From NCBI GenBank assembly GCA_036510065.1, contig DATCEO010000146.1, positions 1 to 64,000 of the forward strand: a DNA stretch of 64,000 bases, in the 5' to 3' direction. The position numbers were made by a program, and so were the translations under genes. Shown here in pieces: positions 1 to 9,746 of this stretch (positions are counted from its first letter, which is position 1; every line of letters begins with the position of its first letter). The notes under the pieces are model-generated. The model ran no database searches. It had not been told where the DNA came from and saw only the letters and a program-made list of their open reading frames with translations. Source of the stretch: DASUBV01 sp036510065 (GTDB taxonomy: Bacteria > Actinomycetota > Actinomycetes > Streptosporangiales > Streptosporangiaceae).

Positions 1-517
1 TCTGCCGGGTGATGTCGGTGCCAGCCGGCCCGCCATCTGGCGGGTTGTACTTGAAGCCGCCGTCCGAGGGCGGATTGTGCGAGGGCGTGACGACGATCCC
101 GTCGGCGCGGGGGCCGGACCCGGACGCGTTGTGCGCCAGGATGGCCCGCGACACAGCCGGCGTCGGCGTGTAACCGCCGCGGGAGTCAAGCAGCACGCGG
201 ACCCCGTTGGCCGCCAGCACCTCCAGGGCGCTGACCCAGGCGGGCTCGGACAGCGCGTGAGTGTCCCAGCCCAGGTAGAGCGGCCCGTCGATGCCCTGGC
301 TGGCCCGGTACTCGCAGATCGCCTGGGTGGTGGCGACGATGTGATCCTCGTTGAACGTCGTCGTCAGCGCGGAGCCGCGGTGGCCGGAGGTGCCGAACGA
401 GACTCGCTGGGCAACCTCGCCGGGGTCGGGATGCAGCGCATAGTAGGCGGTGACCAGCTTCGGCACGTCTACCAGGTCCTCAGCGGTGGCGGGCTGGCCC
501 GCGCGCGGACTCGTCAT
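1..517 (-). CDS. pgm: Phosphoglucomutase (alpha-D-glucose-specific), 5' part only
   Basis: Interconverts glucose-1-phosphate and glucose-6-phosphate in the cytoplasm. Only about the first 172 residues lie in the window; the gene runs off the left edge. The translation carries the phosphohexomutase sequence VSFGTSGHRG near residue 40 and the active-site loop GIVVTPSHNPPSDGGFKYNP, whose Ser in SHN is the phosphorylated residue in this family. The ATG at 517 follows an AGGATG Shine-Dalgarno-like sequence and opens with MTSPRAGQPA, a usual N-terminus length for the long single-chain Pgm group. It shares its direction with trpS, 103 bases upstream. It would supply Glc-1-P for the nucleotide sugars used by the polysaccharide loci further along, but that link is only inference. 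Confidence 0.93.
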   Translation of the reverse strand, partial: MTSPRAGQPATAEDLVDVPKLVTAYYALHPDPGEVAQRVSFGTSGHRGSALTTTFNEDHIVATTQAICEYRASQGIDGPLYLGWDTHALSEPAWVSALEVLAANGVRVLLDSRGGYTPTPAVSRAILAHNASGSGPRADGIVVTPSHNPPSDGGFKYNPPDGGPAGTDITRQ

Positions 518-620
518 GGCGTCATCCTGGCACGCGGGGCACGACGGCAGCCACCGGGCCGACCTCGATGACGGCCGATGATCTTCGTTCGGGACCGGCA
601 GCCGGGCTGGTGAGCGGCCG

Positions 621-1625
621 TCAGCGGGCAGGCAGGAACCCGACCCGGTCGCGAACCGTGGCCATCGTGGCCCCGGCGATCTCGCGGGCACGGGCCGCGC
701 CGACGGCCAGCAGCGCGTCGAGCTCGGCCTCGTTGGCCAGCAGCTTCTCGGTCCGCTCGCGGACCGGGGCCAGGGCGTCCACCACCACCTGCGCCAGGTC
801 TTTCTTGAACGTCCCGTAGCCTTCCCCGGCGTACCGCTGCTCCAGGCTCTCGACGCTGTCGCCGCCCAGGGCGGAGTACATCCGCAGCAAGTTGGTCACG
901 CCCGGCTTGGCCTGGTCGTCGGCCCGGACCTCGCCGCCCGCGTCGGTCACCGCGCGCATGATCTTCTTGCGGACGGCGCCGGGGTCGTCGAGCACGTCGA
1001 TGATGCCCTGCGGCGAGGAAGCCGACTTGCTCATCTTGATCGTCGGATCCTGCAGGTCGGCGATCCTGGCCACCGACGGCAGGATGTAGGCCTCCGGGAC
1101 CACGAAGGTCGGGCCGAAGCGGTGGTTGAACCGCTGGGCGATATCCCGGGTCAGCTCCAGGTGCTGGCGCTGGTCCTCGCCGACCGGGACCTGGTCGGTG
1201 CCGTACAGCAGGATGTCGGCCGCCTGCAGGATCGGGTAGGTGAACAGCCCGACGCTGGCCGCGTCCGCGCCGCCCCTGGCCGCCTTGTCCTTGAACTGCA
1301 CCATCCGGCTGGCCTCGCCGAATCCGGTGATGCACGACAGTACCCAGGCCAGCTCCGGGTGCTCGGCGACGTGACTTTGCACGAAGACGATGGACCGCTC
1401 CGGGTCCAGGCCGGCGGCGAACAGCTGGGCGGCCGCGACCCTGGTCCTGCGCCGCAGGTCGGCGGGCTGCTGGGGCAGGGTGATGGCGTGCATGTCGACG
1501 ACGCAGTAGACGGTGTCATGGGTCTCCTGCAGCGCCACCCACTGGCGCAGCGCGCCCAGGTAATTGCCGATATGAAACGAATCGGCCGTGGGCTGGATGC
1601 CAGAGAATACGCGTGGTCGGGCCAT
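621..1625 (-). CDS. trpS: Tryptophanyl-tRNA synthetase
   Basis: Charges tRNA-Trp with tryptophan; class Ic aminoacyl-tRNA synthetase, cytoplasmic. The 334-residue product has the normal bacterial length. The HIGH-type motif appears as HIGN at residues 18–21 (PTADSFHIGNYLGAL) and the KMSKS loop is intact at 197–201. The start was set at the ATG at 1625, giving MARPRVFSGIQPTADS, because homologues begin this way; the frame stays open for 24 more codons upstream, but these are arginine- and alanine-rich with no family resemblance. It stands as a single gene between guaB3 and pgm, all on the minus strand. Confidence 0.96.
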   Translation of the reverse strand: MARPRVFSGIQPTADSFHIGNYLGALRQWVALQETHDTVYCVVDMHAITLPQQPADLRRRTRVAAAQLFAAGLDPERSIVFVQSHVAEHPELAWVLSCITGFGEASRMVQFKDKAARGGADAASVGLFTYPILQAADILLYGTDQVPVGEDQRQHLELTRDIAQRFNHRFGPTFVVPEAYILPSVARIADLQDPTIKMSKSASSPQGIIDVLDDPGAVRKKIMRAVTDAGGEVRADDQAKPGVTNLLRMYSALGGDSVESLEQRYAGEGYGTFKKDLAQVVVDALAPVRERTEKLLANEAELDALLAVGAARAREIAGATMATVRDRVGFLPAR

Positions 1626-1761
1626 GCGCGGAAGTCTAGTCGCGGCGACGTGGCGGGCCGTCGCGAGTAACCGTCGGGCCGCGGTCCCGGGGCGCACGGC
1701 CGGCGGGCGGGCGGGCGGCGGGCCTCAGGCGCTCCCAGCGGTCCCTGGCCGGCGGGCGCGC

Positions 1762-2886
1762 CTAGCGGGGAGCCGCGCTGGGCGTGACCACGACCTCGAC
1801 CCGCTGGAACTCCTTCAGGTCGGAGTAGCCCGACGTCGCCATCGTCCGCCGCAGCGCCCCCATCAGGTTCATCGAGCCATCCGCCATGGTGGACGGCCCG
1901 TGCAGGATCTGCTCGATGGAGCCGATCGTGCCCACCTTGACGCGCGCGCCGCGCGGCAGGTCCGGATGGTGCGCCTCGCTCCCCCAGTGGTACCCGTGGC
2001 CGGGCGCCTCGAAGGCGCGCGCGAACGGCGATCCGACCATCACCGCGTCCGAGCCGAGCGCCAGCGCCTTGGCGATGTCGCCGCTGTGGGTCATCCCGCC
2101 GTCGGCGATGACGTGCACGTAGCGGCCGCCCGACTCATCGAGGTACTCCCGCCGCGCGGCGGCCACGTCGGCGATGGCCGTGCCCATCGGCACCGCGACG
2201 CCGAGGACCTTGGCCGTCGTGTGGCCCGACCCCCCGCCGAAGCCGACCAGGACGCCGGCCGCGCCGGTGCGCATCAGGTGCAGCGCCGCGGTGTAGGTGG
2301 CGCAGCCGCCCACGATCACCGGCACGTCGAGCTCATAGATGAACTGCTTGAGGTTGAGCGGTTCCGCCTGGCCCGACACGTGCTCGGCCGAGACCGTGGT
2401 CCCCCGGATCACGAAGATGTCGACCCCAGCGTCAATGACTGCCTTGTAATAACGCACGGTTCGCTGCGGCGACAGTCTCGCCGCGGTGGTCACCCCCGCG
2501 GCCGAGATCTCCTCGATCCGGCGGCCGATCAGCTCTACCTTGACCGGCTCGGCGTACATCTCCTGGAGCCGCCGGGTCGCGGCCGCGTCATCCAGCTCGG
2601 CCGCCTCGGCCAGCAGCGACTCGGGGTCCTCGTAGCGCGTCCACAGCCCCTCCAGGTCGAGCACCGCCAGCCCGCCCAGCTGGCCGACCTGGATCGCCGT
2701 GGCCGGCGACACGACGCTGTCCATGGGCGCGACGACCAGCGGCAGCTCGAACCGGTACGCGTCGATCTGCCAGGCGATGGACACTTCCTCCGGATGCCGC
2801 GTGCGGCGGGACGGAACGATGCCGATCTCGTCGAGCGCATAGGCCCGGCGGCCGCTCTTGCCGCGGCCGATTTCCACCTGAGTCAC
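1762..2886 (-). CDS. guaB3: GuaB3-type IMP dehydrogenase-related protein
   Basis: TIM-barrel protein of the IMPDH/GMP reductase superfamily, 374 residues, without the CBS (Bateman) insert. Actinobacteria carry this paralogue beside the true guaB, as here (53 bases apart). The barrel shows VVAPMDSVVSPATA near residue 53 and the phosphate-binding IADGGMTHSGDIAKA late in the chain. The loop that in IMPDH carries the catalytic Cys (GPGSICTT) here reads GGGSGHTT at 217–224, with His222 in the Cys position, so normal covalent IMPDH chemistry is not expected. The true activity of actinobacterial GuaB3 is uncertain to me. The start at 2886 gives the conserved MTQVEIGRGKSGRRAY. Confidence 0.9.
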   Translation of the reverse strand: MTQVEIGRGKSGRRAYALDEIGIVPSRRTRHPEEVSIAWQIDAYRFELPLVVAPMDSVVSPATAIQVGQLGGLAVLDLEGLWTRYEDPESLLAEAAELDDAAATRRLQEMYAEPVKVELIGRRIEEISAAGVTTAARLSPQRTVRYYKAVIDAGVDIFVIRGTTVSAEHVSGQAEPLNLKQFIYELDVPVIVGGCATYTAALHLMRTGAAGVLVGFGGGSGHTTAKVLGVAVPMGTAIADVAAARREYLDESGGRYVHVIADGGMTHSGDIAKALALGSDAVMVGSPFARAFEAPGHGYHWGSEAHHPDLPRGARVKVGTIGSIEQILHGPSTMADGSMNLMGALRRTMATSGYSDLKEFQRVEVVVTPSAAPR

Positions 2887-2939
2887 GTAACAAAGTCTCC
2901 CGGTCTATCCCCGTGGCCGGTCCCGGCCCTGGGGTCGCG

Positions 2940-4430
2940 TCAGGTCCGGCGGCCGCCGTAGTTGGGCGCCTCGGCCACCATCTGGATGTCGTGCGGGTGG
3001 CTCTCGGCCAGCCCCGCCCCGGTGATCTGGGTAAACCGGGCCTGCTGCAGCGCGGCGATGGTCCGCGCGCCGCAGTACCCCATGGCCGCCCGCAGCCCGC
3101 CCGTGAGCTGGCCGGCGACGGCCGCCAGCGGCCCGCGGTAGGGCACCTGGCCCTCGACGCCTTCGGGGACCAGCTTTTCCTCGCGCAGCACGTCGTCCTG
3201 GAAGTAGCGGTCCTTGGAGTAGGACCGGCCGCGCTCGACGTTGCGCATGGCGCCGAGCGAGCCCATGCCCCGGTACAGCTTGAACTGCTTGCCGTGGATG
3301 AAGACCATCTCGCCGGGGCCTTCCTCGCAGCCGGCCAGCAGGCCGCCGAGCATCACCGTGTCGGCGCCCGCCGCGATGGCCTTGGCGATATCCCCCGAGT
3401 ACTGGGCCCCGCCGTCGCCGATGACCGGGATGCCGGCCGGGCGGGCCGCCAGCGAGGCCTCGTAGATGGCGGTCACCTGGGGTACCCCGACGCCCGCCAC
3501 GACCCGGGTGGTGCAGATCGAGCCCGGCCCGACCCCGACCTTCACGGCGTCGGCCCCCGCGTCGATCAGGGCCTGGGCCCCGGCCCGGGTGGCGACGTTG
3601 CCGCCGATCACCTCGACCCGCGCGTTGGCCTTGAGCTGGGCCACCATGTCGAGCACGGACTGCGAATGGCCGTGCGCGGTATCCACGACGAGGAAGTCCA
3701 CGCCGGCCTCCGACAGCGCCTGGGCCCGCCGTTTCGCGTCCTCGCCCACGCCCACCGCCGCGCCGACGATCAGCCGGCCCTCGTCATCCTTGGTCGCGCT
3801 CGGGAACTTCTCGCTCTTGGCGAAGTCCTTGACGGTAATCAGACCGCGGAGCCGGCCGTCGCCATCGACCAGGGGCAGCTTCTCGACCTTGTTGCGGCCC
3901 AGCAGCGCCAGCGCCTTGTCACGCTGCACTCCGACCTGCGCGGTCACCAGCGGCATCGGCGTCATCACGTCGGTGACGCGACGGCGGTGATCGGTCTCAA
4001 AGCGGATGTCCCGGTTCGTCACGATGCCGAGGAGAGTCCCGTCGTCACTGGTCACCGGCACGCCGGAGATCCGGTACCGGCCGCACAGCTCCTCGACGTC
4101 GGCAACGGTCGCCTCGGGCCCGCACGTCACCGGATTGGTGATCATGCCCGCCTCGGATCGCTTGACCATGTCGACCTGCTGCGCCTGCTCCTCCACCGAC
4201 ATGTTGCGGTGCAGCACGCCTACCCCGCCCTGGCGCGCCATGGCAATGGCCATCCGGGCCTCGGTCACGGTGTCCATGGCCGAGGACACCAGCGGGATGC
4301 GCAGGCTGATCCGCCCGGTCAGCCGGGCGGTGATGTCCGCCTCGCTCGGCAGGATCGCTGAGTGGGCCGGGAGCAGCAGCACGTCGTCGAACGTCAGGGC
4401 GGGCGGGCCGAACTTCACGTCGTCGCTCAT
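2940..4430 (-). CDS. guaB: Inosine-5'-monophosphate dehydrogenase
   Basis: Oxidises IMP to XMP with NAD+, the committed step of GMP synthesis. It has 496 residues: the barrel (LTFDDVLLLPAHS at 13–25), two CBS domains at about 95–210, and the catalytic loop GPGSICTTR with Cys306, followed by the flap. Length and all motifs are those of bacterial IMPDH. A TAGGAT -10-like hexamer (minus strand, 4467–4472) lies 36 bases upstream of the ATG, though no good -35 was found. The order sigma–guaB–guaB3 matches the sigD–guaB2–guaB3 neighbourhood of mycobacteria and the equivalent in Streptomyces. Confidence 0.97.
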   Translation of the reverse strand: MSDDVKFGPPALTFDDVLLLPAHSAILPSEADITARLTGRISLRIPLVSSAMDTVTEARMAIAMARQGGVGVLHRNMSVEEQAQQVDMVKRSEAGMITNPVTCGPEATVADVEELCGRYRISGVPVTSDDGTLLGIVTNRDIRFETDHRRRVTDVMTPMPLVTAQVGVQRDKALALLGRNKVEKLPLVDGDGRLRGLITVKDFAKSEKFPSATKDDEGRLIVGAAVGVGEDAKRRAQALSEAGVDFLVVDTAHGHSQSVLDMVAQLKANARVEVIGGNVATRAGAQALIDAGADAVKVGVGPGSICTTRVVAGVGVPQVTAIYEASLAARPAGIPVIGDGGAQYSGDIAKAIAAGADTVMLGGLLAGCEEGPGEMVFIHGKQFKLYRGMGSLGAMRNVERGRSYSKDRYFQDDVLREEKLVPEGVEGQVPYRGPLAAVAGQLTGGLRAAMGYCGARTIAALQQARFTQITGAGLAESHPHDIQMVAEAPNYGGRRT

Positions 4431-4577
4431 GACACCTTCCGTAGGCCGAGTTCAGGGGATGGACTCATCCTAGTAACCGCGCCGGCACGGCTCGCCCATT
4501 CCGCTCACCGCCCAGGGGCTTGCCCGGGGCCGCGACGGGATGCACGGACCCCGGGCAGGCCCGGCGGATCCCGGCGG

Positions 4578-4614
4578 GCCGGGCTCCCTGCCACGGGGGA
4601 GCAGGGAGCCCGGC
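4578..4614 (-). terminator. Strong GC-rich hairpin downstream of the sigma factor gene
   Basis: A perfect 14-bp stem (GCCGGGCTCCCTGC and its complement) closes a 9-base loop. It lies about 80 bases past the sigma stop codon and 150 bases before guaB, on the minus strand. There is no U-tract, as is common for actinobacterial terminators. Confidence 0.6.
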
Positions 4615-4632
4615 GGCTCACCGGGCCGGGAG

Positions 4633-4650
4633 CCCTGCCGCGGGGCAGGG
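4633..4650 (-). terminator. Second hairpin downstream of the sigma factor gene
   Basis: A 7-bp stem CCCTGCC/GGCAGGG with a 4-base loop, about 45 bases after the sigma stop codon. With the 14-bp hairpin that follows it, it forms a tandem terminator-like block that fills the 264-base gap between the sigma gene and guaB. Confidence 0.45.
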
Positions 4651-4694
4651 ATCCGGGGCGGCCGGCGCCACCGGGGAGTGGCGGCCAGGCGCGG

Positions 4695-5357
4695 CTAGGC
4701 GAAAGACTCCTCGCGAGCGATGACCCTGAGCCGGTTGAGCGCGCGGTGCTGGGCCACCCGCACCGCCCCGGCCGACATCCCGAGCGCGTTGCCGGTCTCC
4801 TGGGCCGACATCCCGGCCAGTACCCGAAGCCTGAGCAGCTCGCCCTGCTGCACCGGAAGCCGGCCCAGCAGGGCGCGCACGCGCTCGGCCTCCAGGCAGG
4901 CCACGGCTGTCTCCTCCGGTCCGGGCCGGTCGTCGGCCGCGTCCGGCAGGTCCGCGGTCGGGATGGCCAGGCTGCCCGCGCTGCGCACGGCGTCGGCGAC
5001 CTTGTGCGCGGCAATGCCGAACACGAACGAGGCGAATGGCCGCCCCATATCGCGGTATCGCGGCAGGGCTGAGAGGAGCGCTATGCACACCTCCTGAGCG
5101 ACATCATCCGCAGCCTGATAATGTCCGGAAATACGACCGAGCCGGGCCCGGCAGTAACGCAGGACCATTGGCCGGACCTGCCGTAATAGCGAGTCGATCG
5201 CGGCGGGCTGACCGCCCACGGCCTGCGCGGTCAGGTCCCGGATGTTGACCTTGGTACCCCCATCTAGCTGCGGATTCACTAGCTCCCCCTCGACCACTGC
5301 GGTAGCTCGCATCGGTAGGTCCCCGAGGGACTGATGCCCGGCCAGGCGCACACTCAC
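4695..5357 (-). CDS. Sigma-70 family sigma factor, SigD/ShbA-like
   Basis: Two-domain group 4-type sigma factor, 220 residues. Region 2 lies at roughly 60–125 (AADDVAQEVCIALLSALPRY, then GRPFASFVFGIAAHKVADA) and region 4 at about 165–215 (LPVQQGELLRLRVLAGMSAQ, then ETGNALGMSAGAVRVAQHRA). Its place between guaB and the groE genes is that of SigD in Mycobacterium and of the sigma factor called ShbA in Streptomyces, reported to drive transcription of the principal sigma gene hrdB; the ortholog assignment rests on this synteny. No anti-sigma gene is adjacent. Met16 is an alternative start. The upstream region is AT-rich and holds a 12-bp palindrome. Confidence 0.85.
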   Translation of the reverse strand: MSVRLAGHQSLGDLPMRATAVVEGELVNPQLDGGTKVNIRDLTAQAVGGQPAAIDSLLRQVRPMVLRYCRARLGRISGHYQAADDVAQEVCIALLSALPRYRDMGRPFASFVFGIAAHKVADAVRSAGSLAIPTADLPDAADDRPGPEETAVACLEAERVRALLGRLPVQQGELLRLRVLAGMSAQETGNALGMSAGAVRVAQHRALNRLRVIAREESFA

Positions 5358-5383
5358 AACCTGGAATGCGGCAACAGAATGGT

Positions 5384-5395
5384 CACATTAATGTG
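5384..5395. promoter_or_regulatory. Perfect 12-bp palindrome upstream of the sigma gene
   Basis: CACATTAATGTG is fully self-complementary and lies 27 bases before the sigma factor start, in an AT-rich stretch (about 5380–5510) that contrasts with the surrounding GC-rich DNA. It is a candidate dimeric regulator site at the sigma promoter. I do not recognise the motif. Confidence 0.35.
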
Positions 5396-5553
5396 TCGCC
5401 AGGATACGGAGCGCATTTAATTACAATGAGTAGTTAGATGATTACTCTAAGTATTCAGATGCCTCATTGCCCAGACTATTGCAGTGGGCAAATGGCGGCC
5501 AAAGGCGGCCATTCCGTTCCTGTCGCGGACAAGCCGCCTCGCCGCGCAGAACT

Positions 5554-5624
5554 GCCGGGCCTCCTGCGCGTCCGGCGGCCCCCGGACGCGCAGGAGGCCC
5601 GGCGCTGTCGCGCCGGGCCTCCTG
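5554..5624 (-). terminator. Three-arm, mutually exclusive hairpin element after groEL
   Basis: Three arms share the core GCCGGGCCTCCTG. Arm C (5610–5624) pairs perfectly over 15 bp with the middle arm (5591–5605) around a 4-base TGTC loop. The same middle arm (5582–5603) also pairs perfectly over 22 bp with arm A (5554–5575) around a 6-base loop. Only one hairpin can form at a time. The element starts 20 bases past the groEL stop and separates groEL from the sigma gene; a terminator is the simplest role. Confidence 0.7.
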
Positions 5625-5643
5625 ATGGTGAGACGGGCCAGGG

Positions 5644-7260
<1,617 letters not shown>

Positions 7261-7393
7261 TGAGTACCTCAGCCTTATCGCGGGAATGTGGTGTCACGCG
7301 GCGGGCGGGCGGCCACCTTGCCGTCCTGCCCAGTGCGCACGCGTGCCCGGCACGGGACATCACCCGGGCCGGGCACGAGCACGTTCCGCTTAA

Positions 7394-7705
7394 TTACTTC
7401 TCGATGATGGCGAGCACGTCGCGCGCGGAGAGCACCAGGTACTCCTCACCGTGGTACTTCACCTCGGTGCCGCCGTACTTGCTGTACAGCACGACGTCAC
7501 CGACGCTGACGTCCATCGGAACGCGCTTGGCGCCAGCGTCGTCGAACCGGCCCGGGCCGACAGCCAGGACTTCGCCCTCCTGGGGCTTCTCCTTGGCGGT
7601 GTCCGGGATGACCAGGCCGGACGCGGTGGTCTGCTCAGCCTCGAGCGGGCGCACCACGATCCGGTCTTCGAGTGGCTTGAGAACAACCTTGGTGGCGGTC
7701 GTCAC
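7394..7705 (-). CDS. groES: 10-kDa co-chaperonin GroES
   Basis: Seven-subunit lid of the GroEL chamber; 103 residues from the GTG start at 7705. The GTG is preceded by GGGGGAGG seven or so bases upstream and gives VTTATKVVLKPLEDRIVVRP, the expected N-terminus; the frame is open further upstream, but that stretch runs through the promoter and operator. The mobile loop and dome sequences (PQEGEVLAVGPGRFDD, VLYSKYGGTEVKYHGEEYLV) are standard. It heads the groES–groEL operon and is controlled by the promoter and CIRCE operator just upstream. Confidence 0.97.
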   Translation of the reverse strand: MTTATKVVLKPLEDRIVVRPLEAEQTTASGLVIPDTAKEKPQEGEVLAVGPGRFDDAGAKRVPMDVSVGDVVLYSKYGGTEVKYHGEEYLVLSARDVLAIIEK

Positions 7706-7800
7706 GATCTGACCTCCCCCTCCGGAAAGGGCTAGCTGAATGTTAAGAGAGGGCGACCATGCCGGCCTGTCGTCGCGGGTGCCAGACCAACCTTGTCGCG

Positions 7801-7827
7801 TTAGCACTCTACCTTAGTGAGTGCCAG
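7801..7827 (-). promoter_or_regulatory. CIRCE operator (HrcA binding site)
   Basis: On the minus strand it reads CTGGCACTC, nine bases, GAGTGCTAA. The consensus is TTAGCACTC-N9-GAGTGCTAA, so the groES-proximal arm is perfect and the distal arm matches 7 of 9. It overlaps the expected transcription start of groES, the usual place for repression by HrcA. Confidence 0.88.
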
Positions 7828-7833
7828 TTCCGA

Positions 7834-7862
7834 ACACTAACGTCGCGTCGCGCGCTCGTCAA
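7834..7862 (-). promoter_or_regulatory. groES promoter
   Basis: On the minus strand, TTGACG (-35, 7857–7862) is followed after exactly 17 bases by TAGTGT (-10, 7834–7839). Transcription would start near 7827, at the edge of the CIRCE operator and about 120 bases before the groES start codon. Confidence 0.8.
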
Positions 7863-7960
7863 ACCCCCGGCGGCAGCGCGGCAGCCCGGCCGTTCCCGGC
7901 CCACCGTACTACGCTGCGCAAACGACACAGGCCGTCCGACCCGCCGATCCTGGAGGCCCG

Positions 7961-8683
7961 GTGACTCTCCACGCACTGCTCGCCCGGCTCGGGGTACCGG
8001 GCGGGCAGCTGAGCCAGGCCGCGGACCTCGGCGATACCGGGACCACCGAGGGCACCGGGGACACGGCGACGGCCCTCCGGCCCGCGCCGCCGGCGGCGGA
8101 TCCGGGCCCGCTGCGGTCGTTCGACCCGGTCGAGATCGGGCGCCTGGAAGCCGCGGTGTGGGCGGCCTACTACCGGCGGCAGTGGCTGCGCCTGCTGCTG
8201 CTGTCGGCCGCGCTGGTCCACCGGGCGTTCGGGATGGACTGGCCGCGGACGGTGCACGGCTCCTGGCTGGTGCTGCGGGCCAACCAGCTCTGGGCGCCGT
8301 ACCCGCGTAACGACCCCGACGGCGCCCGGCGCTGCATGCGCCGGTTCTACGCGCTGCTGCGGCTGGCCCACGGCGCCCCCGCCGACCCGGCCCGCGCCGC
8401 CGTCCTGGAGGTGGCCTGGTGGGCAGCGCACCGGGCCCAGCAGCATCAGCCGGGAGCCGCCGCCGCGCCGGAGGTGGCGGCCGCGCTGGCCCGGCTGTAT
8501 GCCTACCTGTACGGCGTCGGCGAGACCGCCGTCTGGGCGGCGGCCGAGCAGCGCGCCGCGGCGATGTCCCTGTCCGACGAGTGGGTGGCCCAGGGCTGCC
8601 CGCCGGGCAGTGCCCTGCTCACCGCCGCCCGCGCGGCCCTGGTCCGCAGCTACGCCGCCCTGCTCGCCGCCGTGCACTACTAA
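7961..8683 (+). CDS. Conserved-looking protein of unknown function
   Basis: Not recognised. It has 240 residues, starting at a GTG with GGAGG four bases upstream (7952–7956). The protein has no signal peptide and no convincing membrane span. After an alanine- and proline-rich leader of about 45 residues it is a helix-rich, tryptophan-rich chain with aligned features such as AAVWAAYYRRQWLRLLLLSA and LVLRANQLWAPYPRNDPDGA. It is the only plus-strand gene between the groE operon and tsaD, divergent from groES and convergent with tsaD (31 bases apart). The 255-base gap before it holds the groES regulatory region. Confidence 0.75.
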   Translation: MTLHALLARLGVPGGQLSQAADLGDTGTTEGTGDTATALRPAPPAADPGPLRSFDPVEIGRLEAAVWAAYYRRQWLRLLLLSAALVHRAFGMDWPRTVHGSWLVLRANQLWAPYPRNDPDGARRCMRRFYALLRLAHGAPADPARAAVLEVAWWAAHRAQQHQPGAAAAPEVAAALARLYAYLYGVGETAVWAAAEQRAAAMSLSDEWVAQGCPPGSALLTAARAALVRSYAALLAAVHY

Positions 8684-8714
8684 GGCCGCCGGGCAGGGGT
8701 GCCGGAGCCGCCGG

Positions 8715-9746
8715 TCAGGGCGTCAGGACGCTGGTGACCGGCAGTCCGGAGTCCGCGGCAAAGTCCAGCGACGACGGGGCGGCCCCGCGCGCGACCAGCT
8801 CGGCACCGAGGGCGGCGACCATCGCGCCGTTGTCGGTGCACAGCCCCGGCCGCGGCACCCGCAGCGTGATGCCGGCCGCCTCGCACCGCTGCGCGGCCAG
8901 GGCGCGCAGCCGCGAGTTCGCCGCCACGCCGCCGCCGATCACCAGGTGGTCGACCCCCTGCGCGCGGCACGCGTCGACTGCCTTGCGGGTGAGCACGTCG
9001 GCCACCGCCTCCTGGAAGGAGGCCGCGACATCGGCCACGGGCACCGGCTCGCCCGCCGCCTCGCGCGCCTCCACCCACCGGGCCACGGCCGTCTTCAGGC
9101 CGGAAAACGAGAAATCAGCGGTCCCGTCGCGGTACTTGCCCCTGGGGAAATTAACGGACCGCCCGTCGCCGGCCACCGCCGCCCGGTCGATGTACGGTCC
9201 GCCGGGGAAGGGCAGGCCCAGCACCCGGGCCACCTTGTCGAAGGCCTCGCCGGCCGCGTCGTCGATGGTCGCGCCGAGCGGCACGACTTCGCTGATGAGA
9301 TCGGGCACGAGCAGCAGCGAGGAATGGCCGCCCGAGACCAGCAGCGCGATCGCCGGAGACGGCAGCGGACCGTGCTCCACCTGGTCCACGGCGACGTGCG
9401 CGGACAGGTGATTGACCCCGTACAGCGGCTTGCCCAGGGCCAGGGCGTAAGCCTTCGCGGCACAGACGCCGACCAGCAGCGCCCCGGCCAGGCCCGGTCC
9501 GGCGGTCACCGCGATGGCATCGATGTCGGTCATCTTCACCCCGGCGGTAGCCAGCGCCCGGTCGACCGCGGGCACCATCGCCTCCAGGTGGGCCCGGCTG
9601 GCCACCTCAGGCACCACTCCGCCGAACCTGGCGTGCTCGGCCACGCTGGAGGCGACCGCGTCGGCGAGCAGCTCGTGCCCACGGACCAGGCCGGCCCCGG
9701 TCTCGTCGCAGGAGGTCTCGATGCCGAGCACCAGCGGGGCCGTCAT
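8715..9746 (-). CDS. tsaD: tRNA N6-adenosine threonylcarbamoyltransferase
   Basis: Catalytic subunit that transfers threonylcarbamoyl from TC-AMP to A37 of ANN-decoding tRNAs (t6A). The 343 residues show the ASKHA ATPase fold with the start LVLGIETSCDETGAGLV, the metal-binding HxxxH at His113 and His117 (NHLSAH) and LLVSGGHSSLLLV. It is the last gene of tsaB–rimI–tsaD, each overlapping the next by four bases (ATGA), so the three are co-translated. In actinobacteria TsaD acts with TsaB, TsaE and a separate TsaC/SUA5, which is not in this window. Confidence 0.96.
   Translation of the reverse strand: MTAPLVLGIETSCDETGAGLVRGHELLADAVASSVAEHARFGGVVPEVASRAHLEAMVPAVDRALATAGVKMTDIDAIAVTAGPGLAGALLVGVCAAKAYALALGKPLYGVNHLSAHVAVDQVEHGPLPSPAIALLVSGGHSSLLLVPDLISEVVPLGATIDDAAGEAFDKVARVLGLPFPGGPYIDRAAVAGDGRSVNFPRGKYRDGTADFSFSGLKTAVARWVEAREAAGEPVPVADVAASFQEAVADVLTRKAVDACRAQGVDHLVIGGGVAANSRLRALAAQRCEAAGITLRVPRPGLCTDNGAMVAALGAELVARGAAPSSLDFAADSGLPVTSVLTP

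Noticed and set aside
4505..5088. Additional plus- or minus-strand genes over the sigma factor locus
   Set aside because: They overlap the sigma gene out of frame and translate to low-complexity Arg/Pro/Gly sequence; the intergenic part is explained by two hairpins.
7801..7807. Longer GroES starting at 7807
   Set aside because: The extra 34 codons would cover the CIRCE operator and the ribosome-binding site of the GTG at 7705, which gives the normal GroES N-terminus.
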